Below, piece after piece: positions 18,075 through 25,393 of a DNA stretch of 33,465 nucleotides. The DNA is taken from positions 1 through 33,465 of the forward strand of contig SGZF01000011.1 of the NCBI GenBank assembly GCA_004213645.1, read 5' to 3'. The notes below the pieces were generated by a model that had not been told where the DNA came from, made no database searches, and worked only from the letters and a program-made list of their open reading frames with translations. Both the position numbers and the translations under genes were made by a program. Every line of letters begins with the position of its first letter. The first letter of the stretch is position 1. This DNA comes from Flavobacteriales bacterium (GTDB lineage: Bacteria; Bacteroidota; Bacteroidia; Flavobacteriales; Flavobacteriaceae).

Positions 18075-19190
18075 ATGGACTCAAAAAGGATTAAATTCCT
18101 GGTTTTTTCTGCTTCTTATCCATATAGAGGTGGAATTTCTGATTCTACTCATTCTTTATGCAATGAGTTGACTAAAAATAATATTGAAACAGAAGTTTGG
18201 ACTTTTTCTCTTTTATATCCTAATTTTTTATTTCCAGGGAAGACACAATTTAGCAATGAAGTTTATGAACAAAACTTTAAGGTTAAACGAATTATAAACA
18301 CTATCAGTCTATTTAACTGGATTAAAGTTTCTAAAAAAGTAAATAAAATTAACCCGGAGGTTTTAATTCTTAGATATTGGTCTCCAATACTTTATTTACC
18401 ATATTTTTTTATTGGTTTGTTTTTAAAAAAAAAAATAAAGGTTGTTGGTCTTGTTGATAATTGGGATAATCACGAAAAACTCCCATTTGAAAGATTCTTT
18501 AGATATCTATTTATAAGTACATGTAACTATTTTATTTCATTTTCAAAAAATATTGGAAATAAAATTAAACAGTCTACTAATAAAAAAGTTATTTCACTAT
18601 TCCATCCAATTAACACAAATTTACCAGAACTTATAGATCAAAAAACTGCAAAAAATATCCTAGGTCTTGATCAATCATATTATATATCATTTGTTGGAAT
18701 TATTAGAGAGTATAAAGGACTGAAGACACTCATTAAAAGTATTAAGTTTTTAAAAAATGAAAATATTAAATTAATCATTGCAGGGGAATTTTATGACCCT
18801 ATTTATAAATATTTAAAAATTATAAATGAGCTTAATTTAAATGAGAAAATCATAATTGATAATAGATTTTTAGACTCTAAGATGTTAAGAAATTATATAT
18901 GTGCAAGTGATTTAATTATTCAACCATATACTAAAGCAAGTCAAAGTGGAATTACTCCGATTTGTTATCATTATAATACCCCTATGGTAGTATCAAATAT
19001 AAATGGATTAAAAGAAATAATTCAAAAAGATAAAAGTGGAGAGATTTTTGATAAAACTCCAAAAAATCTATCTAAAGCTATACTTAAAGGTCTTGAAAAA
19101 AAAAGAAATGAAAACTATAAGTCAAATATTAAGAAAAGCAGAGGCAAGTACAGTTGGTTATCATTTATTAAAAAAATTCAAAGTATTTAG
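18075..19190 (+). CDS. GT-B fold glycosyltransferase (family 4-like)
   Basis: A predicted cytoplasmic or membrane-associated sugar transferase; donor and acceptor are unknown. The N-terminal half opens FLVFSASYPYRGGISDSTH, the glycine-rich loop of an acceptor domain. It also has a hydrophobic patch (PILYLPYFFIGLFLKKK, about 108-124) that could touch the membrane. The C-terminal half has FVGIIREYKGLKTLI (about 210-224) and the donor-site region QPYTKASQSGITP followed by MVVSNINGLKEII. An 11-A run falls in the codons for LKKKIK (18425-18435). The gene starts 25 bases after gltD and may be read with it, although a metabolic link is not obvious. Its last 30 bases overlap the end of the convergent PAP2 gene. 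Confidence 0.8.
   Translation: MDSKRIKFLVFSASYPYRGGISDSTHSLCNELTKNNIETEVWTFSLLYPNFLFPGKTQFSNEVYEQNFKVKRIINTISLFNWIKVSKKVNKINPEVLILRYWSPILYLPYFFIGLFLKKKIKVVGLVDNWDNHEKLPFERFFRYLFISTCNYFISFSKNIGNKIKQSTNKKVISLFHPINTNLPELIDQKTAKNILGLDQSYYISFVGIIREYKGLKTLIKSIKFLKNENIKLIIAGEFYDPIYKYLKIINELNLNEKIIIDNRFLDSKMLRNYICASDLIIQPYTKASQSGITPICYHYNTPMVVSNINGLKEIIQKDKSGEIFDKTPKNLSKAILKGLEKKRNENYKSNIKKSRGKYSWLSFIKKIQSI
18425..18435 (+). repeat. A11 homopolymer inside the glycosyltransferase gene
   Basis: Eleven consecutive A residues within the coding frame, the longest homopolymer I noticed in the window. Such tracts can slip in replication or transcription, but in DNA this AT-rich one may arise by chance. Confidence 0.85.
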
Positions 19191-19736
19191 ATAAGCTCCA
19201 TAAATAAAAGTCCCATTTACTATCCCAACGAATACTCCAATTAGAATATCAATAGGGTAATGCACACCTAAATATATTCTGCTGTATGATATGAAGAAAG
19301 CATAAAGAGCAAACAAAAATATTAATAATTTATTTTTTTTAAATAATAATAAGCCAAAAAATATTGCCAACGAAAAAGAATTTGAAGCATGGGCTGAAAA
19401 AAAACCATATTTACCTCCACATGAGTCTTTTACCAATCTAATTGAATCTATAAGTGATTCATTAAAGCAAGGTCTTAACCTCTGAAAAAAATCTTTAGAA
19501 ATATTAGAAAACTGATCAGAAATAGTCACTAAAATAATTATTGATAATAAAAGATTAATTACAAATGATTTTTTATTAGGTTCAATTGATATATATAACA
19601 TCAATACTAATAAGTATAAAATAATATTAGCTTCAGGTCTAGAAAGAGAAAGCCAAAAAAAGTCAAAATTAGTGGATCCAAGGCTATTTAAGTATACGAA
19701 TAGCTCAGTATCAAACTGTAATATTTCCTCAATCAT
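19161..19736 (-). CDS. PAP2-family membrane phosphatase
   Basis: An integral membrane phosphatase acting on lipid phosphates or pyrophosphates such as undecaprenyl pyrophosphate or phosphatidic acid; the substrate cannot be read from the sequence. The three catalytic motifs are complete: K81-x6-R88-P89 (KDFFQRLRP), the histidine block FFSAHASNS (His116) and S152-R153-x5-His159-x3-Asp163 (SRIYLGVHYPID). About five membrane helices are visible and the length of 191 residues fits the small Bacteroidota forms. The start overlaps the end of the upstream MATE gene by eight bases, indicating coupling. The 3' end overlaps the convergent glycosyltransferase by 30 bases. It is the last gene of a long minus-strand run starting at grpE. 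Confidence 0.9.
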   Translation of the reverse strand: MIEEILQFDTELFVYLNSLGSTNFDFFWLSLSRPEANIILYLLVLMLYISIEPNKKSFVINLLLSIIILVTISDQFSNISKDFFQRLRPCFNESLIDSIRLVKDSCGGKYGFFSAHASNSFSLAIFFGLLLFKKNKLLIFLFALYAFFISYSRIYLGVHYPIDILIGVFVGIVNGTFIYGAYLNTLNFFNK

Positions 19737-21120
19737 TTATTAATATAATTTTTTTTGAAAGATAATTAAATCTTATAAAGAGAAATAGTGAAGATGAGAT
19801 AAGACCTACTAGAAGGCCAATCCAAATACCTATCATAGATAGATTAGTGTAGAAACCTAGATAATAAGAGGTTGGAAAACCTAATAAACCATATGAGCAA
19901 AATATTATTATAGCGGGTTTATATACATCTTGCATTCCTCTTAAAGAACCTAAAACAACAGCTTGAATTCCGTCAAATATTTGAAAAAATCCAGCCACAA
20001 TTAATAATTTTGATGCAATACCTAGAACTTCATTTACATCATTTAAATTTGAAGGGTCTGAAGGGTCTAGATAAAGTAATGGTAAATAGTTATTAAATAG
20101 AAGAAAGACTACACAAAAAAATAAATCAATTATTATAATTAATATAAGTGTAGATAACGCAACTTCCCTTAGTTTTTTATAATTCATCATACCTCTTTGA
20201 TTACCTACTCTAATCATTGCAGCAACTCCAACACCAAGTGCAATCATATATGTCATTGAGGACAAGTTTAAAGCTATTTGATTTGCTGCTTGTGAATTTT
20301 TACCAATGAATCCTGACATCCATACAGCAGAGATAAAAAAAGCAACTTCAAAAAAACTATGCAAAGCTGATGGCAAACCTAAATAAAGTATTTTTTTAAC
20401 TCTTTTAATTTCAATTTTTGAAGGCAAGAATCTTTTGATATAGTTTTTAAGCTTTTTATGAATTTTTAGATAAAAAATTATAAATATCAACATGCAAATT
20501 CTTGATATTAGTGTTCCAATAGCCGCTCCTTCAACTCCAAGTTCAGGAAATATCCAAAATCCAAAAATTAAATAATAATTTAAAATTATATTGATTGCAT
20601 TACCTACTAGTGTAGAATACATTGCTGCTCTTGTAAATGATAGGCCATCAGCAAATTGTCTAAATGATTGAAAGGTAACTATTGTTATCAAAGAAATTGA
20701 AACCCAAAATAGATAAGGAGATGCTAATCTCACCACTTCAATTGGTTGATTCATAGAATATAAAAGGTTTCTATTCAAAAATACTGATAAGAAAAGAATA
20801 ACTCCAAGTGTAAGACATATCATAAAGCTGTGCTCAAATATTCTAGAAATATCTATATCTTTCTTTGCTCCGTCAGCTTCAGCAATTAAAGGTGTTATTG
20901 CTTGTGAAAAACCAATACCTATTGACATTGCAATGAAAACAAAACTATTTCCAAGAGAAATTGCAGCCAATTCAGCTGTACCAAGCTGTCCAACCATTAC
21001 ATTATCAATAAATTGAACAAATGTGTGACCTAGCATTCCTATCATAACAGGGTAAGCTAACTTAAGATTATACTTAAATTCTCTTGTATAAATAGAGAAT
21101 TTATTAAGTATATAGTTCAT
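19729..21120 (-). CDS. MATE-family multidrug/metabolite efflux transporter
   Basis: A polytopic inner-membrane exchanger of the NorM branch that exports cationic compounds using a sodium or proton gradient; the substrate is unknown. The N-terminal LKLAYPVMIGMLGHTFVQFI and DNVMVGQLGTAELAAISLG are typical of helix 1 and the following loop. The second half repeats the fold (LYLGLPSALHSFFEVAFF, about 245-262), giving the expected twelve helices over 463 residues. The motif GSLRGMQDVYKPA (about 392-404) matches the family's late conserved loop. The gene starts two bases after the M28 peptidase stop and ends inside the PAP2 start, so all three are probably one transcript. A lipid flippase of the related MOP superfamily (MurJ, Wzx) is less likely given the MATE signatures. 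Confidence 0.93.
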   Translation of the reverse strand: MNYILNKFSIYTREFKYNLKLAYPVMIGMLGHTFVQFIDNVMVGQLGTAELAAISLGNSFVFIAMSIGIGFSQAITPLIAEADGAKKDIDISRIFEHSFMICLTLGVILFLSVFLNRNLLYSMNQPIEVVRLASPYLFWVSISLITIVTFQSFRQFADGLSFTRAAMYSTLVGNAINIILNYYLIFGFWIFPELGVEGAAIGTLISRICMLIFIIFYLKIHKKLKNYIKRFLPSKIEIKRVKKILYLGLPSALHSFFEVAFFISAVWMSGFIGKNSQAANQIALNLSSMTYMIALGVGVAAMIRVGNQRGMMNYKKLREVALSTLILIIIIDLFFCVVFLLFNNYLPLLYLDPSDPSNLNDVNEVLGIASKLLIVAGFFQIFDGIQAVVLGSLRGMQDVYKPAIIIFCSYGLLGFPTSYYLGFYTNLSMIGIWIGLLVGLISSSLFLFIRFNYLSKKIILIND

Positions 21121-21122
21121 AT

Positions 21123-22505
21123 TTACAGTTTATAATTATCTATAAGAAAAACTAATGAGGCCATAGCAGCAGCACCTAACTCTAGTTCACGTTTATTAAT
21201 TTTATCAAAAGTGTCAGAAGCAGCATGATGAAAATCAAAATATCTTTGAGGATCAGGTCTCAAACCAGCAAGTATAACTATTCCATCTTTAAGTGGCCCA
21301 ATATCTGCACCACTTCCACCTAGAAAAAAATTATTTACTCCGTAGTTCTTAAATAATTCTTCAAATTTTTTTAGTGATTTAAATTCTTTCTCTGATGTAT
21401 CAAAACTGAAACCTCTAGGAGTAAAACCACCAGCATCAGATTCTAATGCAAAAAAATGCTTTTCATTATTTTTTCTAGCTTCTTGAGCATACTTATTTCC
21501 ACCTCTTAGTCCATTCTCTTCATTTGCGAATAATACTATTCTAATAGTTCTTTTTGGCACATAATTTAAATTTTTAAAAATTCTTAAAACCTCCATTGAC
21601 TGAACTATTCCAGCACCATCATCATGACTTCCGTCACCTAAATCCCATGAATCAAGATGCCCTCCAACAACAATTATTTCCTCAGGTTTTTTTGAGCCTT
21701 TAATTTCTCCAATTACACTATGAGTTAATACATCAGGATAATTTTTAGAGTTTTGTCTAAAGAAAAACTTTATGTTAGAATTTAATGATAGCATTGAACT
21801 TAAAAGTTCTGCGCCATTTGTGCTTATTGCAGCAGCTGGTATTCTTTGATTAAGTTTTAATCCATCGTAATACATAGATCCTGTATGAGGATAATCATCA
21901 AGAGTTGTTGTCATAGATCTAACTATAACACCAACAGCTCCAAGTTTTGCAGCTTCAGTTGCACCATTAGTCCTTTGATTTACACTTCCACTATATGCTT
22001 GGAATGTATTAATTATTGTATCATCCATTGGACGATTATAAAAAATAATTTTACCACTGACTGAATCCTTTCCTAATTCTCTTAACTCATTAAAACTTTT
22101 TACCTCAATTACTCTTGCAGAAATACCAATTGATGGAGTAGAAATTGAACCACCTAAAGCGGCTATTGGAACAGAAATAGTATTACCCGGTGTAGTTTCA
22201 ATATGAGCATATTCAGGCGCACCTCTCACCCATTTTGGAACCATTACTGGCTGAAGCCAAACAGAATCAAGACCTATTGAATCTAATTCTTCTTTTCCCC
22301 ACTTTACTGATCTATCATAATTAATTGAGCCTGATAACCTCCCTCCTATTTGATTTGAAAGATAATCAAGCCATTGATATGATTTTCCATTAGATAGAGC
22401 TTCATCATATATATTATCAATAAATATTAGATCATTATTAGTAGAATTTTGAGAAAATGATGAAGAAATGCAAACTATTATAAATAGATAGTTGAAGAGT
22501 CTCAT
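21123..22505 (-). CDS. secreted M28-family metallopeptidase
   Basis: A predicted exported aminopeptidase or carboxypeptidase using two zinc ions. Numbering uses the ATG at 22505, preferred because it gives a clean signal peptide (MRLFNYLFIIVCISSSFS, then QNS). The frame also runs to an ATG at 22541, but that prefix is not signal-like and would overlap the upstream gene. A protease-associated-type insert lies at about 100-260. The metal ligands and general base are visible: GGHLDSWD (His283), SHDDGAG (about Asp295), EENGLRGG (Glu329/Glu330), LESDAGGF (Asp357) and HHAASD (His427). The length of 460 residues matches secreted M28 proteins of aquatic bacteria. No C-terminal sorting domain is evident. 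The gene lies four bases after the response regulator, an unusual pairing that may reflect only operon packing. Confidence 0.93.
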   Translation of the reverse strand: MRLFNYLFIIVCISSSFSQNSTNNDLIFIDNIYDEALSNGKSYQWLDYLSNQIGGRLSGSINYDRSVKWGKEELDSIGLDSVWLQPVMVPKWVRGAPEYAHIETTPGNTISVPIAALGGSISTPSIGISARVIEVKSFNELRELGKDSVSGKIIFYNRPMDDTIINTFQAYSGSVNQRTNGATEAAKLGAVGVIVRSMTTTLDDYPHTGSMYYDGLKLNQRIPAAAISTNGAELLSSMLSLNSNIKFFFRQNSKNYPDVLTHSVIGEIKGSKKPEEIIVVGGHLDSWDLGDGSHDDGAGIVQSMEVLRIFKNLNYVPKRTIRIVLFANEENGLRGGNKYAQEARKNNEKHFFALESDAGGFTPRGFSFDTSEKEFKSLKKFEELFKNYGVNNFFLGGSGADIGPLKDGIVILAGLRPDPQRYFDFHHAASDTFDKINKRELELGAAAMASLVFLIDNYKL

Positions 22506-22509
22506 ATAA

Positions 22510-23676
22510 TTATTTTTTTGCTGCAAACAGACTAACATCATCCTTAGTAATGGGATTTCCTCCGAGAATAATTAATCTTTCAATAACATTTCTAAGTTCT
22601 CTAATATTCCCTGACCAATTGTATTCCTCAAGAAGTTTTATGGAATCTTTGTCAAACTGTTTTTTTTCTATTCCTTGTTCATTCGATATTAATTTAGAAA
22701 AATGTTCAATAAGAGGTGGTATATCATTTTTTCTTTTACTTAATTCTGGAACCTCAACCATAATAACAGCAAGTCTATGGTAAAGATCTTCCCTGAAATT
22801 CCCAATATCAATTTCTTTTTTTAAATCCTTATTTGTTGCTGCTATCACTCTTACATCAACACTAATATCTTTTTGACTTCCTACTCTTTGAATCTTGTTT
22901 TCTTCAAGAGCTCTTAGTACTTTTGCTTGAGCTGCAAGACTCATATCTCCAATTTCATCTAAAAATAAAGTTCCATTATTAGCAGCCTCAAATTTTCCTT
23001 GTCTATCCTTTACTGCAGATGTAAATGAACCTTTTAAATGTCCAAAAAGTTCACTTTCAATTAGCTCTGAGGGAATAGCGGCACAATTTACTTCAATAAA
23101 AGGAGATTTACTTCTAGAACTCTTCTGATGAATATTATGGGCAACAAGCTCTTTACCAGTTCCACTTTCACCGGTTATTAGAACTCTTGCCTCTGTTTGA
23201 GCAACTTTATCAATAATTGAATGTATCTCCATAATAGATTCAGAATTACCTATCATGTCATACTTCTTTGCAACCTTTTGCCTCAGAATTTTATTTTCAG
23301 TTACTAACTCCTTTTTCTCAAGAGCATTTCGAACTGAATTAATTAGTCTATTTAGATCTGGCGGTTTTGATATAAAATCATAAGCTCCAAGTTTCATAGA
23401 TTCAACTGCAGTTTCAATATTACCATGACCTGTCAACATTATAAATGGAAGTAAAGTATTAATTTTTCTAGTTCTTTGAAGTAAATCAATACCATCAATT
23501 ATTGGCATTTTTATGTCACAAAGAACTAAATCAAATGATTCTTTTTTAATAAGGTCTAGGCCCTTTTTTCCATCAGAAGCCTCTTGAATTTCAAAGCTAG
23601 AATCTTCTTCTAATAAGATTCTTACAAGAACTCTTCTTATTGGTTCCTCATCTTCAATTATAAGGATTTTACTCAT
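22510..23676 (-). CDS. sigma-54-type response regulator (NtrC family) without a DNA-binding domain
   Basis: A two-component activator that should remodel sigma-54 RNA polymerase using ATP. The receiver domain (about 3-115) has the acidic pocket EDEE, phospho-acceptor Asp54 (LCDIKMP), Thr82 and Lys104. The AAA+ domain (about 140-370) has Walker A GESGTGKE (169-176), GSFTSA (216-221) in place of the usual GAFTGA sigma-54 contact loop, Walker B LFLDEIGD (237-244), arginines in NFREDLYHR (293-301) and WSGNIRELRN (354-363). The protein ends at 388, 18 residues after RLIILGG, so the Fis-type helix-turn-helix normally found at the C-terminus is missing. I recall related Bacteroidota proteins of the same build. 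The gene follows dnaJ by 35 bases. No partner histidine kinase is in the window. Confidence 0.93.
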   Translation of the reverse strand: MSKILIIEDEEPIRRVLVRILLEEDSSFEIQEASDGKKGLDLIKKESFDLVLCDIKMPIIDGIDLLQRTRKINTLLPFIMLTGHGNIETAVESMKLGAYDFISKPPDLNRLINSVRNALEKKELVTENKILRQKVAKKYDMIGNSESIMEIHSIIDKVAQTEARVLITGESGTGKELVAHNIHQKSSRSKSPFIEVNCAAIPSELIESELFGHLKGSFTSAVKDRQGKFEAANNGTLFLDEIGDMSLAAQAKVLRALEENKIQRVGSQKDISVDVRVIAATNKDLKKEIDIGNFREDLYHRLAVIMVEVPELSKRKNDIPPLIEHFSKLISNEQGIEKKQFDKDSIKLLEEYNWSGNIRELRNVIERLIILGGNPITKDDVSLFAAKK

Positions 23677-23711
23677 TTCTCATTGAATTAGATGCTCTAA
23701 GATAAAATTAA

Positions 23712-24824
23712 TTATGCAAACATATCTCTAACTTTTTCAAAAAAGGATTTATCAGATTTCTTTGGATTGGGTTTAAAATTGTCATCATCTAACATTTCTT
23801 TAAAAAAATCTTTTTGTTTTCTATTAAGAGTTTTAGGTGTCCATATGTTGACATGTACCAGCAGGTCACCCTTTGAGTAACCATTCAAATCAGGAATACC
23901 TTTATTTTTAAGTCTTAAAGTCTTACCTGATTGAATTCCTGACTCTAGTTTAATTCTTACTTTACCATCAATAAGATGAATATCCTTTGATATTCCAAGA
24001 GCAGCCTCAGACATGCTTATATATAAATCATAGTGAAGGTGCTTGCCATCTCTTGTAAATGAATCGTCTTCAGATTCCTCAATTAATACAATAAGATCTC
24101 CAGAAATTCCACTTGGATTATTGGAATCATTACCCTTATTTGAAACTTTTAACTGCATACCTTCTTCAACACCTGCAGGAATTTTTATTGAAACTGTTTC
24201 TTCGGAATTCAACATACCATTAGAGTCTGTACCTTGACCTCTTGAAATTATTGATTGACCCGAACCACCACATGAAGGACATACAGATGATGACTGCATT
24301 CTTCCTAGAATTGTGTTTGTAACTCTTGTTACTTGACCAGTTCCATTACATGTAGTACATGTTGAAAATTTAGAGTCCGGAGATAATACTTTTCGTCTTA
24401 CTTTAATTTTTTTCTCAACTCCATTAATTATTTCATCTAAAGTTAATTTAACTCTTATTCTAAGATTAGAACCCTTAGAAACTCTTTGCCCTGCGCCTCC
24501 AAACCCTCCAAATGATGAGCCAAATGCACTTCCAAATATGTCACCAAATTGACTAAAAATATCATCCATATTCATTCCGCCACCTCCAAATCCTCCTGCA
24601 CCATCAAAAGCACTATGACCAAATTGATCATATTTAGATTTTTTATTTGGATCACTCAATACCTCATAAGCTTCAGCAGCTTTCTTAAAGTTTGATTCCG
24701 CTGTCTTATCTCCGGGATTTTTATCAGGATGATATTGAATTGCTTTTTTTCTGTATGCTTTTTTTATTTCAGATGCTGAAGCGGATTTACTTATTCCTAA
24801 TATGTCATAATAATCTTCTTTCAT
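23712..24824 (-). CDS. dnaJ: chaperone DnaJ (Hsp40) with a single zinc centre
   Basis: DnaJ delivers unfolded proteins to DnaK and stimulates its ATPase. The J domain (1-68) has the HPD triad at 32-34, followed by a Gly/Phe-rich linker (about 70-112) and C-terminal substrate-binding domains ending FFEKVRDMF. The standard protein carries four CxxCxGxG repeats. Here only two remain: CTTCNGTG (156-163) and CPSCGGSG (182-189). By spacing they are repeats 2 and 3, which form zinc centre II. Repeat 1 is replaced by VLSPDSKFS and repeat 4 by SRGQGTDSNGML, so centre I is lost. I recall the same pattern in some flavobacterial DnaJ. The gene starts four bases after grpE. dnaK is not in the window. Confidence 0.96.
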   Translation of the reverse strand: MKEDYYDILGISKSASASEIKKAYRKKAIQYHPDKNPGDKTAESNFKKAAEAYEVLSDPNKKSKYDQFGHSAFDGAGGFGGGGMNMDDIFSQFGDIFGSAFGSSFGGFGGAGQRVSKGSNLRIRVKLTLDEIINGVEKKIKVRRKVLSPDSKFSTCTTCNGTGQVTRVTNTILGRMQSSSVCPSCGGSGQSIISRGQGTDSNGMLNSEETVSIKIPAGVEEGMQLKVSNKGNDSNNPSGISGDLIVLIEESEDDSFTRDGKHLHYDLYISMSEAALGISKDIHLIDGKVRIKLESGIQSGKTLRLKNKGIPDLNGYSKGDLLVHVNIWTPKTLNRKQKDFFKEMLDDDNFKPNPKKSDKSFFEKVRDMFA

Positions 24825-24828
24825 TATA

Positions 24829-25329
24829 TTATTGTGCTACTACCACTTTTGGAAAGGTTAAAATATTATTACCTAATTTATATCCACCTTGAATAATATC
24901 AATTATTTTCCCTTTTTGATCATTTTCTGTAGAGGGAATTTGACTAACTGCCTCATGTAATTCAGGATCAAAAACGTCACCAACATTAACTTCAACTTCA
25001 ATTAAACCTTGACTTTTTAAAGTTTCATTAAATTTATTATATATTAATTTTACACCTTCATTATCCCCATTAGAGTTATCTTGTTCTATTGCTCTCTTAA
25101 AATCTTCAAGCACTGGAACTAAACTAGACAGTACCTCTTTACCAGCAGTTTTAAATAATTCAACTCTCTCTTTTGATGTTCTTCTTTTGTAATTTTCAAA
25201 TTCAGCAAATAATCTTACATACTTGTCTTTCTCAGTTTTCAAATCTTCATTTAATTCTTTTAAAGACTGTGATTTCTGTCTTGGTTTTGATTTAGTAGGC
25301 TTTTTGTTAACAGTTTTCTTTTTAGTCAT
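24829..25329 (-). CDS. grpE: nucleotide exchange factor GrpE
   Basis: GrpE releases ADP from DnaK, resetting the chaperone cycle. The 166-residue protein has a lysine-rich N-terminal tail and a long coiled-coil helix (about 25-75) with the conserved FAEFENYKRRTSKE segment (about 40-53). A beta domain follows, with FDPELHEAVSQ (about 125-135) and the C-terminal GGYKLGNNILTFPKVVVA. These are standard GrpE marks. grpE is the first gene of a minus-strand run followed by dnaJ, a regulator, an M28 peptidase, MATE and PAP2 genes with short gaps. A sigma-54-like element lies just upstream (25351-25366). No CIRCE (HrcA) operator was seen upstream, so heat control, if any, works another way. Confidence 0.95.
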   Translation of the reverse strand: MTKKKTVNKKPTKSKPRQKSQSLKELNEDLKTEKDKYVRLFAEFENYKRRTSKERVELFKTAGKEVLSSLVPVLEDFKRAIEQDNSNGDNEGVKLIYNKFNETLKSQGLIEVEVNVGDVFDPELHEAVSQIPSTENDQKGKIIDIIQGGYKLGNNILTFPKVVVAQ

Positions 25330-25350
25330 TAGCTGCTTTTTTTAATTAAC

Positions 25351-25366
25351 TGCAATTTTATTGCCA
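25351..25366 (-). promoter_or_regulatory. sigma-54-like -24/-12 promoter upstream of grpE
   Basis: Read on the minus strand, TGGCAATAAAATTGCA matches the sigma-54 consensus TGGCAyr-N4-TTGCw at every strongly conserved base, with exactly ten bases between the GG and the GC. Only the weak y and r positions differ. A start near 25340 would give a leader of about 11 bases before the grpE ATG. A sigma-54-type activator is encoded two genes downstream. The core is also a short inverted repeat (GCAAT-AAA-ATTGC), so an operator is an alternative reading. Confidence 0.5.
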
Positions 25367-25379
25367 TATTGATTATATG
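25365..25379. promoter_or_regulatory. small dyad (CATAT-N5-ATATG) abutting the -24 box
   Basis: A perfect five-base inverted repeat with a five-base spacer lies immediately upstream of, and touches, the sigma-54-like -24 element. It could be an operator half-site pair, but short AT-rich dyads are common in such DNA. Confidence 0.25.
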
Positions 25380-25393
25380 CCAGATTGTCATAC

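Noticed and set aside
22506-22541. Longer start for the M28 peptidase at 22541
   Set aside because: The twelve extra residues precede a clean signal peptide and overlap the end of the response regulator gene; the ATG at 22505 is better.
24880-25329. C-terminal helix-turn-helix or CIRCE-type control of grpE
   Set aside because: No inverted repeat resembling the HrcA operator (GCACTC-N9-GAGTGC) occurs upstream of grpE; the dyads there are different and short.
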